Of a stretch of 64,000 nucleotides of DNA, positions 10,844 to 22,109 are shown in pieces. The stretch is taken from NCBI RefSeq assembly GCF_037126465.1, contig NC_088206.1, positions 54,788,841 through 54,852,840 of the forward strand, read 5' to 3'. The position numbers and the translations under genes were made by a program. The stretch is from Ornithodoros turicata (Eukaryota; Arthropoda; Arachnida; Ixodida; Argasidae). How positions within the stretch are numbered: the stretch's first letter is position 1; each line of letters starts with the position of its first letter. The notes below the pieces were generated by a model, which made no database searches, had not been told where the DNA came from, and saw only the letters and a program-made list of their open reading frames with translations.

Positions 10844-13378
10844 CAACAACAACATATATATTGTGATGATGAAGTGGGGAAGTTTTCCACTCTAGGAGTG
10901 GAACGCTACCCCATAGCTAGGGGTCTAATATGAGTGGTGACAATGATGAGTGATGACGATGAGAGATGACGGGAATGATCGAAGTGGCGATGACGATGCT
11001 GGATGTGATCGTGATGGTGGGAATGTCCGAGGGCGCTGCTGGGGTCATAATGAGTCCTGTCGCCTCAAAGAAGTCAACCATGTGACGTAAGGCCGCCCTG
11101 GAGTCGGCCGCGGTGTCCCATGGGCCGAGGATGGTCGACAAGTTGAAGGGGCGGCAGCCAAGGGTGGCAAGCTGTGACTGCAGTGTACGCCTCTCGTTGA
11201 CATAGGTCCGGCAGCGGAGGAGTATGTGCTCAACGTTGGCAAGTACGCCACACTCGTTGCACATAGGGCTAGCCTCACAGCCTAGCTGGTATTGATAGGA
11301 CGGAGTGAAGGCCACATTCACACGTAGCCTGTGGATGAGTGACTTCAGAGGACGAGGAAGCTTTGCAGGCAGCCGGTATGACAGCGTTGGGTCTACATTT
11401 CCCAAAGAGGACATACCGTAGTTGGAATGTCGTGTTGCCACTGTAGGGTAGACCAGGAATCGGACAAATGCCTGAGGAGGGATCTTCTGTCTCCTCTCGG
11501 GAGTATAATGGGCGTAGAAGGTCGTTGTTGGTGTGCAGCGGCAGCGGCAGCGTCGGCCTCGTGGTTCCCAGTTATTCCGCAATGCCCTGGAACCCACTGA
11601 AAGGCAACGTAGTGGGAGCGATCTTGTAGGGACTTCAGGGCGCACAGAATCTCTATCACCACTGAGGCAAGGGAACCGCGGATGCCCATGTTTTTAATGC
11701 ACAGGAGAGCTGCTTTGGAGTCTGTGTAAATCACCCAGTGCCGCGATTCACAGTCTTCCGCATATGTCAAGAATAACAAGATAGCATAAAGTTCAGCGGA
11801 TGTCGATGAGGTACGGTGAGATAGACGACACCCACGTGTAACAGACTCTGGTGGAATGGCAAAGGCTGAAGATGAAGTGTCCCTGGTCGACGATCCATCC
11901 GTGTATACAGCAGTACTGTTGCGGTATTGAGCCTCGATGAAGTCAAGGGTAAGTTGCCTAAGAATAAAATCATGATAGCCGTTTTCGTTGTTCTTGAGGC
12001 CGGGGATGGAGACAGTGACAGGCGGCGATGGCAACGTCCATGGAGGCACTTTGGGTGCCGTCTGGTCGACTATGAATTTGGGGATATGAGGTCTGAATGA
12101 TGTCACAGCAGCATGGACCGTCGCGTTCCGTCTAGCGTGAAGCTTGCGAATCAGAGTGTGACGGTTATGATGGGCACGTAGACGCAGATAGTGGCGTGCA
12201 GTTTCCCGAGTACGGAGAACCTCAATGGGGATGTCCCTGGCCTCAGCCATTACTAGACGGGTTTCAGCGCCTCGCGGGACCCCGAGACATACCTGAAGAC
12301 TGCGCGTTAGCATGGCTCGAATCTGAGGAAGTCCGTGCAGGACGGGAAGGCTGTACGTCACTGAGCCACGAACCAGGGCATTGTGCAGCATGAGGAGATC
12401 CTTCTCGTCTCGCCCCCATCTCATACCTGCGAAGTGACGAATCACGTTGACCCAGCGTTGGACTTTCTGTTCAATGACGTTTATGTGGCGCTTCCACGAC
12501 AAATTCCATGATGGAGTCACGCCGAGGAACTTGGGATGTGTCACCTGCTCCAGTGGGCTTCCACCCATATACAGGCGATATCTATGCATGTCTTTGCGCG
12601 TGAAGGCTAGAACTGCGCTTTTCTCTTCGGATATCTCCATTCCTGCCTGAAGTAAGTTTAGGCGAATGGCATCTAACGTGCGCTGAAGACGCTGACGGAG
12701 TGCTGGGGGGGAAGTGCCTGTAGTCCAAACACAGATGTCATCGGCATACAGGGACAAGTTGACTTTCCGCTGAATGCAGGTTCCAATGCCCGCCATAACG
12801 GCATTAAAGAGGAGCGGACTTAGGACGCTTCCTTGTGGTACCCCCTGAGAGATGGGGAATTGCTCTGTGTCGCCTTGTCTTGTCCGGACGAAAATACCTC
12901 GTTGACTGAGGAAATCGGCTATCCAAAGCAACGTTGTACGTGGGAGCGCAGCGCTGTATAGAGCATGTAAGATTGATGGATGGCTAATGGTGTCGTATGC
13001 TCTCTTAACACCAAGAAATACCGCCGCCGAGATCTTCCTGCCTCGTCGTGCCTCCTCCACCGACGTCACCAAGTCGAGGACAGAGTCTATCGAACTGCGG
13101 TGCCGTCGAAACCCAGCTTGCTCTTGAGAGAAGAAGGCACGGCTTTCGAGCCACCACTCAGTTCTACGCAAGACCATTCTTTCCATAACTTTCCCCAAGC
13201 AGCTGGTCAGAGTTACCGGGCGAAATGATGCCAATTGGGATGGGTGTTTTCCTGATTTTAGCAACGGTACCACTTGGCCGACTTTCCACTGCCTAGGAAC
13301 CTGTCCATGCCTCCACGAGTGATTGCAGATGTTCAGCAGGGCCTGAAGGGAAGTAGGGTCAAGGTTTCGAATCACTCC
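10844..13378 (-). mobile_element. 5'-truncated I-clade-type LINE with 12-bp target duplication
   Basis: The insertion is delimited by the exact duplication GATCGTTCCGAA at 10832-10843 and 13379-13390, a word belonging to the 151-bp satellite unit on either side. On the minus strand the element starts inside the reverse transcriptase domain and ends with a (TTG)n tail, which appears as (CAA)n at 10844. Its 3' untranslated region is rich in GATGAC-like words (about 10930-11040). RT plus RNase H in one ORF2 is characteristic of the I group of non-LTR retrotransposons. Similar ends with (CAA)n occur at 41742, 45540 and possibly 44165. Confidence 0.9.
10917..13378 (-). pseudogene. LINE ORF2 fragment: reverse transcriptase, RNase H, C-terminal zinc region
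   Basis: From 13378 down, an open frame runs to a stop at 11393. It encodes the RT palm (GFRRHRSSIDSV, then SQGVPQGSVLSPLLFN, then YADD), the thumb region (FLGVTPSWNLSWKRHI) and RNase H (YTDGSS, AELYAI, TDSKAALL, QWVPGHCGITGNHEAD). The reading then continues in another frame (10917-11420) with LPRPLKSLIHRLRVNVAF and CEASPMCNECGVLANVEHIL, the usual C-terminal cysteine/histidine region, so a single indel near 11400 breaks the ORF. In RT motif A the sequence reads VFLGVKRAYDTI where the family has FLDVKRAYD. The catalytic Asp is replaced by Gly (codon GGT), so even the open part should be inactive. The upstream N-terminal residues of this frame come from the satellite, not the LINE. Endonuclease and ORF1 are missing. 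Confidence 0.88.
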
Positions 13379-14165
13379 GATCGTTCCGAAGTCTCCCTTT
13401 AAAGACCGCGTTTCTTGTGCTTTGCCGTTGCATGTACAGTATAACGACATCGCGTAAGAGGGAAACCATACCATAGCCGGTATTTGGGGGTCAATATCTA
13501 AAAGCGGCATGCAATAATTTTTTTTCAGAGATCGTTCCGAAGTCTCCCTTTAAAGACCGTGTTTCTCGTGCTTTGCCGTTGCGTGTACAGCATAAGGACA
13601 TCGCGTAAGAGGGAAACCATATCCATCGCCGGTATTTGGTGGCAAATATCCAAAAGCGCCACGCAATAATTTTTTTCAGAGATCGTTCCGAAGTCTCCCT
13701 TTAAAGACCGTGTTTCTCGCGCTTTGCCGTTGCGTGTACAGCATAACGACATCGCGTAAGAGGGAAACCATATCCATCGCTGGTATTTGGTGGCAAATAT
13801 CCAAAAGCGCCATGCAATAATTTTTTTCAAAGATCGTTCCGAAGTCTCCCTTTAAAGACCGTGTTTCTCGCGCTTTGCCGTTGCATGTACAGCATAACGA
13901 CATCACGTAAGAGGGAAACCATATCCATAGCCGGTATTTGGTGGCCAATATCCAAAAGCGCCATGCAATAATTTTTTTCAAAGATGGTTCCGAAGTCTTC
14001 CTTTAAAGAGCATGTTTCTCGTGCTTTGCCGTTGCATGTACAGCATAACGACATCACATAAGAGGGAAACTATATCCATAGCCGGTATTTGGTGGCCAGC
14101 ATCTAAAAGCGCCATGCAATAATTTTTTTCAAAGATCGTTCCGAAGTCTTCCTTTAAAGACAGTG
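13379..14165. repeat. 151-bp tandem satellite array, right part
   Basis: The word GATCGTTCCGAAGTCT (one copy reads GATGGTTCC) starts at 13379, 13530, 13681, 13832, 13983 and 14134, a spacing of exactly 151 each time. Units differ by a few substitutions and keep TTTAAAGACCGTGTTTCTCG, GCATAACGACATC and CGGTATTTGGTGGC. The open minus-strand frames across it are by-products of the repeat. Together with 10739-10843 it forms one array cut by the LINE. Confidence 0.95.
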
Positions 14166-14401
14166 CTTTTAATAAAACAAAAATGACCTCTAAGGACAAT
14201 ATTGATGGTTCAGCCAGGAGAGTCGATCACATTTGCATTCCCTCTGTTCTCAGTAATGCATATCTTTGCACTACGAAAGTGTAAGGTAAGCTTATTCGTT
14301 CCTCGGTTAATTTACGGATCGAGCGATCCCCATACAGTTCACTAGGCCCGCTTTGCTTATTCATACTCTATATTAGAAGAGACGACATATAACCGTATCT
14401 A

Positions 14402-14952
14402 TAGGGTTCCACGTTTTCGCAATTTATTCCTGGGTAGATTCGGCGTGTGTTTTTCGGCATTTATATGTTTTGTCAAATTCGGATATCTGAGGCATTTTAA
14501 AACATTTGATGAAAACAACGATAGATACCGAAAAATCGGCAGCTATAATCACTTGGGAGAAGGACTATGGAGGGAGAGCAGCTTGGTTAGGAGGACATTG
14601 AAAACGCAAACATTTTCCTCCAACATTTTCTTTTGTTGGAGGGCTCCACGTGTACTTAAACCCTCTTGACCCACTGATCGCAGTGTTACAGAGGTAGGTT
14701 TTTCCCTGAAGTAGAGGCTAGCAGCTCCGCAGGGCAGTATTTCCTGTATTCGACCTGGAAACGAGATGAAGGAAAAACGCAAATGTGATGCCCCGGAACA
14801 AGAAAAGTGCAATCGGGTACCGGCATTTTCGTCATGTGGCACCATATACAAGAGCTTATTCGGAAGTTTTCGGAATATGCCGAATTTCTAGAAAAATATT
14901 CGGCGGGTGTTTTTCGGCATTTGTCGGCAAATGCCGATAACGCGGAACCCTA
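14402..14952. mobile_element. hAT-like MITE with TAGGGTTCC ends
   Basis: Left end TAGGGTTCCACGTTTTCGC and right end (reverse complement) TAGGGTTCCGCGTTATCGGC are inverted repeats. Inside both ends sit TTCGGC and GTGTTTTTCGGCATTT words. Flanks CGTATCTA (left) and CGTATAAC (right) share their first five bases, suggesting a decayed 8-bp duplication. The right flank is also the target of the next element. Confidence 0.65.
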
Positions 14953-14960
14953 CGTATAAC

Positions 14961-15427
14961 TAGGGAGTGACTTTTTCGGGTTAAACCCGATTCCGCCCGG
15001 TTATTCTCCCCCGAACTGACCTCCGACCAATTCGGGTTTAACCCGATTTCTCCCCGAATTCCACTCACTATGAAATCCTCAAGTGACGTTTCCACTGAAG
15101 ATGAACAAAGGTCGCCACGTGTAACACATGTAAGAATGGGTCACTTACGTTCCCAGCAATACACCCATGTGTGTTAACACTGTCTATGTCTTCGGGGATT
15201 ACCGCTGCAAGGTCAGGATCCCGCAAAAACAACAACAACAACAAAAAAAGAGAGATTAGGAAATGACTTAATAAACAAGAGGATAAACAAAAATACCCGA
15301 TAACACCCGAAGGCACAATTATCACCCGATTTATCCCCGAATTACAGATTTAAAAAATAGCGCCCGATTTTTACCCCCCGAATCTGAGAAAGGCATTTAA
15401 CCCGAAAAAGTCACTCCCTAGTCCCTA
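14961..15427. mobile_element. MITE with CGGGTT-rich ends and perfect 8-bp target duplication
   Basis: Left end TAGGGAGTGACTTTTTCGGG and right end (reverse complement) CTAGGGAGTGACTTTTTCGG, with an extra TAGGGA at the right tip. Flanks are identical: CGTATAAC at 14953-14960 and 15428-15435. The interior repeats CCCGA/TCGGG words (CCCGATT, CCCGAATT). The 8-bp duplication points to a hAT-type element. Non-coding. Confidence 0.75.
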
Positions 15428-15479
15428 CGTATAACCCGTCTGCAGGACTGCATGTGACGTTGTTATATTGTCTCTTTTC

Positions 15480-15615
15480 TTCTTTCTTTGTCTCTTTCCT
15501 TCTTTTCCGTTTTTTTCCTGCTTTTTCGTTTCTTTCCCTTTTTTGTGCGGAATAGCAAGCTGGCTCTTTGCCTGGCTAACCTTTCCTTTTTCCTAATAAA
15601 TATATCCCCCCTCCC
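15480..15615 (+). repeat. Retroposon copy ending in TAATAAATATATCCCCCC
   Basis: A pyrimidine-rich tract followed by AGCAAGCTGGCTC, TGCCTGGCTAACCTTTCC and TAATAAATATATCCCCCC. The 3' part recurs at 16843-16945 (minus), 30217-30272 (plus) and 53502-53552 (minus). At the last two sites target duplications show it is a mobile insertion. The 5' limit here is uncertain. Confidence 0.55.
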
Positions 15616-16489
15616 CTCGTCTGCAGGAATGTTATCCATGCTGCTCTCATAACTTTGTTTATTTTTTTACAAAAGATCTGTAACGAATAAAAAAAGAACC
15701 CTGCATAAAAATGAAAGGTCCTTGGGTGCTTGCCCCGTAATATTCCTTCCCCTAATTCCTATACTCTTGCGCGGACAGAATCAGGCCGTACGGTTTCGCG
15801 ATAAACGTTGTTGGTGTAGGAAACACGTATTGATCTCCCGCCTCTTACAATCACCTAATCTCTCCCATTCTTTTGCCTATTTTGTCCTTTCTCTGTTTCT
15901 CTATATATCGGTGTCTTGATCTCCTCATTAATTTTCTTTGTCTACGTTTCTCTGTGAAAGCTTCTTTTCAAGGTTTCGGTTTGCTGTGGCTGATTACTTT
16001 CCCCTGACTCCGAGTAACATGACACAGCTTCGGAACTAGCATCCCCATTTCGCCGTTCTCTATCTAATCGTTGAGAATTCGTGCCCATTTCCAGCCTCCC
16101 GTCACGTACTTCTACTCCACAGAAGCAAAAAAGAAACATGAAAACGTGTAACAAAATGACAACGGACACTGCCCCGCACTTAGCTGTCCATCGTAATATA
16201 TGCTGCCTTATTTTAGTGCGGCAAACATAATGGCTCACTTGTGCGACGGGTTGGCTCATAAGGAAGCTCACTGTCATGTGCGGGTACATAAAATAGTGCT
16301 GTTTCCTGCCGAGTGACAGTTTTTCTTTGCGCGGACCTTTATTGCTCACTTAAAAGAGGGCCGCACTCGACTCGCGCGGTTTCTATCCAACGTAATGTAA
16401 TGTTTCTGTCTCTGATCGCAGAATATTCCTTCCGCAGTGCCAGAGACCGTGTATTTACAGGAGCGACATTCCCCAGAATGCTCCAGCAG
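15616..16489. other. Unassigned DNA
   Basis: No gene or transposon recognised. Open frames on both strands lack motifs. Confidence 0.35.
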
Positions 16490-16800
16490 AAGACGCGCAA
16501 AACGTCATAGCTTTCTGTTGCCACGTCAGCGCGAGTGCTCAACGTCATGTGTTTTCGTGCTGCGCCTCATCAACAAGATATTCCGTAGTAGACGACAGGG
16601 CCGACGGTGTCGTCTGCTATATGCGCAATTCTGCTATGTGCTGCTGTACCTGCTGTGTCTGTGTGTCACTACCGATATTCCGGTGCCGTGCGAATGCTCA
16701 ACGTAAAAAGCTGCGGAACTTCCATACCGCGACTTGTTTTTGCTTTTTCTTCCACTATAATATTCCGTGTGAATACACACATGGAGGTCCGTCAGCAAGA
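16490..16800 (+). repeat. Dispersed repeat shared with 39885-40165
   Basis: Blocks GTCATAGCTTTCTG, GCGCGAGYRYTCAACGYCATGT, CGGTGTCRTCTGCTA, TACCGATATTCCGG and GTGCGAATRCTCAAC occur in the same order in both places, with several short insertions between them. No encoded protein recognised. Confidence 0.55.
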
Positions 16801-16842
16801 TTTGAGTTGTCCCCGTGGCTTAAAGGAGAAAATTTCTGAGTG

Positions 16843-16945
16843 AAAGGGGGGGGGGGTATGTTTAATAGAAACGAGAAGAGGAAAGGTTAGCCAGGCTCAT
16901 GCTGGCTTGCTACTAAAAAATAAAAATGAAGAGTAAAAGCGTGAA
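16843..16945 (-). repeat. Retroposon copy with C-run end (minus)
   Basis: On the minus strand it reads AGCAAGCCAGC, GCCTGGCTAACCTTTCC, TATTAAACATACCCCCCC. The flanks GTGAAAG occur on both sides (about 16840 and 16938), a possible 7-bp target duplication. Same family as 15480-15615 and 53502-53552. Confidence 0.5.
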
Positions 16946-17339
16946 AGTTGCTGTACATTGACACCAACACAAAAAGAACGGATTTCATCGGTTGTGTCGT
17001 TATAGTGATTTGTGAGCGAAGGAAACCGCAATTTATGCTTTCCCTCTTCTCTTCCTCTTCTTCTCAAGAAGAGCGACGATGCGGAGCGTGCTCTCATTGG
17101 TCTCCCCAAACGACTTCTCCAATCATCATCGCGGTTATATTTTAGTACGATTTTTTATGTGACACCCGATCAAATGCTTTGGACAAGTCTAAACCATTAC
17201 GTCTGTTTTACCACGAGAATTTAAAACACTTGAAAAGTCATGAGTTGTTTCAATTAGCTGCGTTACTGTGGACACTCCGGCCCGAAACCCATGCTGGAAA
17301 AGTGTGAAAAACTAGTTGTCTTCAACACACACACTCACA

Positions 17340-17880
17340 CACCCACCCATACAGAGACGATGATGAGATGGGACTGATGCGGCCCAGCAGGCTGGGCGCT
17401 GCCCCTGTGCCATTAGTAGATAGTGAAAGATGATGATGAGGGCGAGGATTCAGGTGATCTAAGCAGGGTGGAGAGGCCTGTTGATGACAGGAATTCTCAA
17501 AGGTGACGGAGACCTTGGTGAATATGAGCGCTACTGACCATGGGCCCAGCCCCTTGCCTATGGTAAAGGGGCTGGGATAAACTGCGATAAATGCAACATT
17601 CAGCCGCATACGGTGAAGAAGAGATGCGTAGTGTCGCAGAAGGCAATGAGGAAATGACACAGAGAGAGACGGATCCACTGCGTGGAGCAGAGAGTAGGGT
17701 GTCATATCATGCAGCTACTGTGATGTCGTCTTGTCTCCAGAGAGAGCACGGACAAGGGCCCGACGGTCACCTTTGGGCAAGATGACAGAGCGGGCTGAAG
17801 GTATTTGATGACCCCGTAGGGCAGTCCGACAAGCCTCTTCAGTAGTACTATTAGGTGTCGCATTAAAAACATGTCCAGTT
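17340..17880 (-). pseudogene. I-type LINE ORF2 C-terminal fragment
   Basis: On the minus strand the stretch from about 17872 encodes ILPKGDRRALVRALSG, matching the LINE sequence ILPRGDRRSLLRHLS that follows RNase H in the copy at 10844-13378. It is followed by LLHRMRLNVAFI, equivalent to LIHRLRVNVAF of that copy. Stops and frameshifts interrupt it. The 3' end is at a (CA)n-type tract near 17322-17345. It stops about 100 bp short of the AT-rich island. Confidence 0.65.
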
Positions 17881-17990
17881 AGCAACACGGACCCCTGACC
17901 CCTGTGCCGTTGACCCCTGGGTCCTTCGCGTATTTTTTCCGGCTTATCGGCGGGCGGCGCGTGTGCGGAGGGTTGCCCGCGCGCTTATAA

Positions 17991-18455
17991 CATGCATATA
18001 CATACAAAGAGGAGTCATACACAAAAAGTACAAGTGAAAATATATTTATTAAAGCCAATAGTGCAGGGAATTGTGCCAATTGTAATGCCAATAGTGTTGC
18101 CAATGGTGATGCCAATCAGGTGAAGGAGAAAAACCCAGCCGAAAAACCTTCAACACCTGAAACAGAAGAAACAAAACGCAAGACAGTACATGTAAAGAAT
18201 ATATATAATTTATTCACTATTGATATATCCAGTCCTCAGATTCTGAAAGAAAACATAAAATCAACATTCAACACATTGCTTACCAATTGTTCACTTACGG
18301 AGCCCCGTATCAACGACATGAAAGATGACTTATTATTATATGAAACTACATTCGCATTCAATAATACATACAATACTGCGGCCACACTGGATAATCTGAA
18401 AAAGACACATTTTAATATCCACAATCATACTTCCATTATAGCAACAATAATGTGA
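17991..18455 (+). CDS. Hypothetical protein with duplicated C-terminus, AT-rich island
   Basis: The frame is open from 17991 (the preceding codon is a stop) to 18455. It has no ATG near the start; a GTG lies at 18120. The first part is Asn/Ala-rich, with repeated Asn-Ala pairs. The middle is Lys/Glu/Pro-rich and the C-terminal half is Asn/Thr/Leu-rich. I recognise no family. Downstream, 18484-18579 repeats the coding of the last 30 or so residues (FNNTYNTEATLDNLKK against FNNTYNTAATLDNLKK) with its own stop. A third, shorter copy of the very end lies at 18841-18873. The copies keep reading sense where they have diverged, a weak argument that this was once coding. It may be only the C-terminal part of a larger gene. 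Confidence 0.3.
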   Translation, partial: HAYTYKEESYTKSTSENIFIKANSAGNCANCNANSVANGDANQVKEKNPAEKPSTPETEETKRKTVHVKNIYNLFTIDISSPQILKENIKSTFNTLLTNCSLTEPRINDMKDDLLLYETTFAFNNTYNTAATLDNLKKTHFNIHNHTSIIATIM

Positions 18456-20600
18456 AAGAGAATCTCATTTAATATCATATTCCACTTTCAATAATACGTA
18501 CAATACTGAGGCCACATTGGATAATCTGAAAAAGATACATTTTAACGTGAGCACCATCATTGCAACAGTGGAGCTTTAATTACAAGTTCTGAGAGATATA
18601 AGTAATTTTGCAAGTGAATAGCGCAGACATAAGGAAATAATTCGAATCAACACGATCAACAGATAGCATTAATATAGAACCAAACCGACATATCCTCAAA
18701 CATGTAGGGAAATAATAGCTAAACTATACCATATCAAAACGAGAAACGGACACCACATTTAATCAAAGAAGATATTCTTAATCAATATGATTACAATCAA
18801 AATTACAAGTTGTATTATAAAAAGTCTAATATTCCTATACGTGACCACCATCATTGCAATGGCAGGATTTTAATTACAAGTGCCGATAGATGTATGTAAT
18901 TAATTGTGAACAGTAGAGACCCTGGAAGACAATGGGACACGAACGACAAGAACGACACGAACACGAGAGGAAATAAAATCTATAACACTACATTTAATCA
19001 AAGAATATATTCTTAATCAAAACAACAGAGGAGAATACTCTATCATTTTAACTACAGTATCATAAAATAATCCTCGTGACTTAACCTAATCGAACACTAT
19101 ACGATTTTCATTCTAATAGACACTACAAACCTTACTTTATTTTATGAATCCAACACAGAAAATAGATTTGTTAAAAATGAACTTCACCGCATAGCACGCT
19201 CCTAGCCAACAACCAGCTCTAATGATATCTGCCCTGATTTGTTGAAGACGGGAGGCGTACGCCTGTTTTGTGACAGTTATGAAGATTTCGAGCGCAATAG
19301 GGAATCTAAGTTTCATATGTTTTGTTCCAACATTACATAACTTTTTAATTAATCATGTTTTACGACAGTTATGAACATTTTGAGTGCAATAGGGAATCTA
19401 AGTTTCATATGTTTTGTTTAAACATTAGATTAGTTTTAATTAATCAAATTTCTTATTAAGTGAATAGCGTAGACGTAAAGAAATCATGAGAAACAACACA
19501 ATCAACAGCTAGCATTAATACAGAGCCAAACCTGCGCACCATCCAACATGTAGGGTAATAATAGCTAAACAATATCATATCAAAACAAGAAACATTACAA
19601 ATTTAATACTCTGAGAAGCACAGACTTAACGCTGATAAACAGAGAAACACTCTAAACGGTGCATCTGCTAATGTGTAAACATCAGATACATGCAGAAAAA
19701 TGATAGCGAAACTATCTATCAAAACGAGAAACATTACAAATTTAATACTGTGACTAGCACAGACTTAATGCTGAAGAACTGAGGAACACTCTAAGCGGCG
19801 TCACGTAAACAACAATGAGGAAAATAATCTATCATTGAACCATCATAAAATCATCTTCGTGACTCAATCTAATCGAACACTATACAATTTTCATTCTAAC
19901 GAATGCAACAAACCTTACATTGATGGAGGCACCCAACACACAGGTACCGTACAATTTGAGACGATCTCGGTTTTTCTTCAAAGCCCGGAGACATTATCTC
20001 TGTATCTATACGACCAAAGCGAAGCAACTGCACATGCTTTATCACTCAAAGGGTTGAGGCTATATTCCTTTTCCTTCTTCCAGCAAACAGGACGCTCTCA
20101 AGGTCAGATAAGATAGTACAAAGGCGATATATTTTATTGTACATCGCAAATAGATGTCGGTATTATTCGCAGGGATCACTATCTTTTCACATTCATTCCT
20201 TGAAAGGGAAGTCTTTATTCAAAGTGGAGTACCAGTCGGTTATGTTTGTACAGAGACGATATTTTTTATTGAACATGTAGAGAAAGTCGAAATTATTCAA
20301 TGACAGAAACAATACTCAATCAAAAACGAGAAACAAATTTAATTTCATCATTTTTTTTGTAATATCTTACAACAGAAAGTTCTATGTAGATGAACCACAT
20401 AGAAACATCATATGTGAAACGCAACTCAGAAATATGAGGCATTCCCAACTCAGAGATTGTTTTTACTGATGTCAATCGAGTGAACAATTGAAACAAATAC
20501 AAGACAATAATTATTTCAGGTAGTAACTTCCCAACTCATAGAATATCAATCGAGTGAATACCTGAAACAAAGTCAAAACAATAATTAATTCAGACAAATC
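18346..20600. repeat. Imperfect direct duplications within the AT-rich island
   Basis: At least six pairs are readable: 18353-18455 with 18484-18579; 18541-18600 with 18841-18900; 18612-18760 with 19458-19585; 19040-19135 with 19825-19915; 19585-19665 with 19725-19800; and a tandem pair 19268-19345 with 19357-19432 (CAATAGGGAATCTAAGTTTC in both). Another tandem pair lies at 20450-20600 (TCAATCGAGTGAA in both). Copies are roughly 75-90% alike. The density of such blocks is unlike the rest of the window. Confidence 0.75.
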
Positions 20601-20985
20601 ATTTCTAAGCAAGCAGCGTGAATACACCACAGAATCTGTACAGAAACTTGTCTTTTTCAATGAATAAACAGGATCAACTAGTGGATTCAAGCGAAAGTGA
20701 ATGATGAAAGACGATGACCTCAACACCAACATCAAGTTAGGGAAGGGAGTATTCTAGCGCGGTCTTGTACATAGAATCATTGAAAGTACACGTTTTTTCA
20801 TACTCATCACATCTTTTTGTAAATCAGTTTCCATAATTCTCATGGCAGGTGGATAGTAATAACATTCTAAGCCATATAATAAATTTTGAACAATAAAATG
20901 AGGATAGATATGCTTTTAATTAAGTGTAGAGGCACACTCGAAAGCAGAACAGACAATTGCTCTACATTGAAGAGATGGACAGATT

Positions 20986-21363
20986 TTGTACTCGTTTCTA
21001 CTATTTGTACTCTACTCCATTATCACAGCATTTCAATACGTCCTAGACATGGTCGTATTCGGAGATATGGTACAAACTATAGAGTTGAAGGTGCAAGAAT
21101 TTGTATGCCAAATCTACAATAGTTATTACGATATCTGCGCATCAACAACGGAAGGACCACTGGGAATGAATGCGGAGTTTTTGAGGTTTGCTAACGAAGA
21201 ATTGCAATACACTAGACCAGATGTAATTGTAATCATTGCAATGGGCATTGCATTCATCAAGAAAGCAGTGAGATCAAATTATCATATACAAGCGCTCTAT
21301 ATCGCACAATTCATTACGCATTTGTTGAAATTACACCTAACTATTGAGATGGAAAGTACATAA
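20986..21363 (+). CDS. Hypothetical small protein, AT-rich island
   Basis: Open frame of 125 codons; first in-frame ATG about 25 codons in, at MVVFGDM. The N-terminal 20 residues are hydrophobic (a possible membrane segment or signal). The rest is helical-looking, with a hydrophobic stretch VIVIIAMGIAFIKKA near residues 78-92. An overlapping frame (20886-21122) runs across the start, so the 5' end may be frameshifted. The block FANEELQ followed by the hydrophobic stretch is faintly reminiscent of the BH1 region of Bcl-2-like proteins, but too weak to assign. It heads a run of three plus-strand ORFs (21434-21655, 21894-22109). Confidence 0.35.
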   Translation: MYSFLLFVLYSIITAFQYVLDMVVFGDMVQTIELKVQEFVCQIYNSYYDICASTTEGPLGMNAEFLRFANEELQYTRPDVIVIIAMGIAFIKKAVRSNYHIQALYIAQFITHLLKLHLTIEMEST

Positions 21364-21433
21364 AAATCTTATCACATGATATGTTCCACTACCACTACTA
21401 CGCAATTATTTTCTTTTACCAGTTCTTGCAACG

Positions 21434-21655
21434 ATGTCGAATGAGCAGAAGTTCAATATTGTTGTGCAAGGTCTGATGTATCATCACTTACTGAAACTCA
21501 ACGAACATATCAACTGCGGTGGACCACCGGACGATTTTCATCTAATACTGTCTTGTACACCATTCAAGAATCTTCATACAAAGAAAGGAAACATCAATAA
21601 GAGATTGTGCAAGTTTGTCGCAACAAAGTGCAAGTTGCTGAAGCGATACACATAG
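21434..21655 (+). CDS. Hypothetical small basic protein, AT-rich island
   Basis: 73 codons starting with ATG and ending at TAG, 70 bp after the preceding ORF on the same strand. The C-terminal third is rich in Lys/Arg with two Cys (KRLCKFVATKCKLLKRYT). No family recognised. The ATG start and same-strand neighbours argue mildly for a real gene. Confidence 0.35.
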   Translation: MSNEQKFNIVVQGLMYHHLLKLNEHINCGGPPDDFHLILSCTPFKNLHTKKGNINKRLCKFVATKCKLLKRYT

Positions 21656-21893
21656 GGCGACATTGTATCGATTCCATTAATCAACGCTGAATTCAAGCGA
21701 CCAATAATAAGACATCATTATATAATGCATTCCGAATTCATCAATCAAGGCAACAAACGAAAACTTCAGAGTTTGGAATAGGACAATTGTAATTTATCGA
21801 AATAAACAAGCGTATAATTGAAATGATACATGTAATCTTTGTCATCAATATAATGAATTCTACGCATCACAATGAAAACAGTTTGTATTTAGC

Positions 21894-22109
21894 ATGGTTA
21901 GATTGAGAACAATGATCGCTAAGGAAACGAATATTCTACACTATGTGCAAGAATTCTCATATGAAATCAGAGCTGACCATCAAATAGGTTTTACCGACTA
22001 CACTCTGTACAACTTTAACACCCGAAGGATAGAATTGCCGGAGAAGGATCGGTCATTGAAATTTAGAGGCATGATACATCAGTCTTTGATTACAAAAGAG
22101 GATCACTAA
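21894..22109 (+). CDS. Hypothetical small protein, AT-rich island
   Basis: 71 codons from ATG to TAA, charged and soluble-looking, with no membrane segment. No family recognised. Third ORF in the plus-strand series; the 240-bp gap before it has no long frame on this strand. Confidence 0.3.
   Translation: MVRLRTMIAKETNILHYVQEFSYEIRADHQIGFTDYTLYNFNTRRIELPEKDRSLKFRGMIHQSLITKEDH

Noticed and set aside
13379..14165. CRISPR-like array
   Set aside because: Units are contiguous 151-bp repeats without unique spacers, in a eukaryotic genome.
13525..14199. Series of 73-101 codon minus-strand ORFs with near-identical sequence
   Set aside because: They are the same 151-bp satellite unit read repeatedly; the period is not a multiple of three, so the frame shifts each unit.
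20986..21363. Assignment as a viral Bcl-2-like protein
   Set aside because: The likeness is limited to one hydrophobic stretch and its preceding residues; not enough to name a family.
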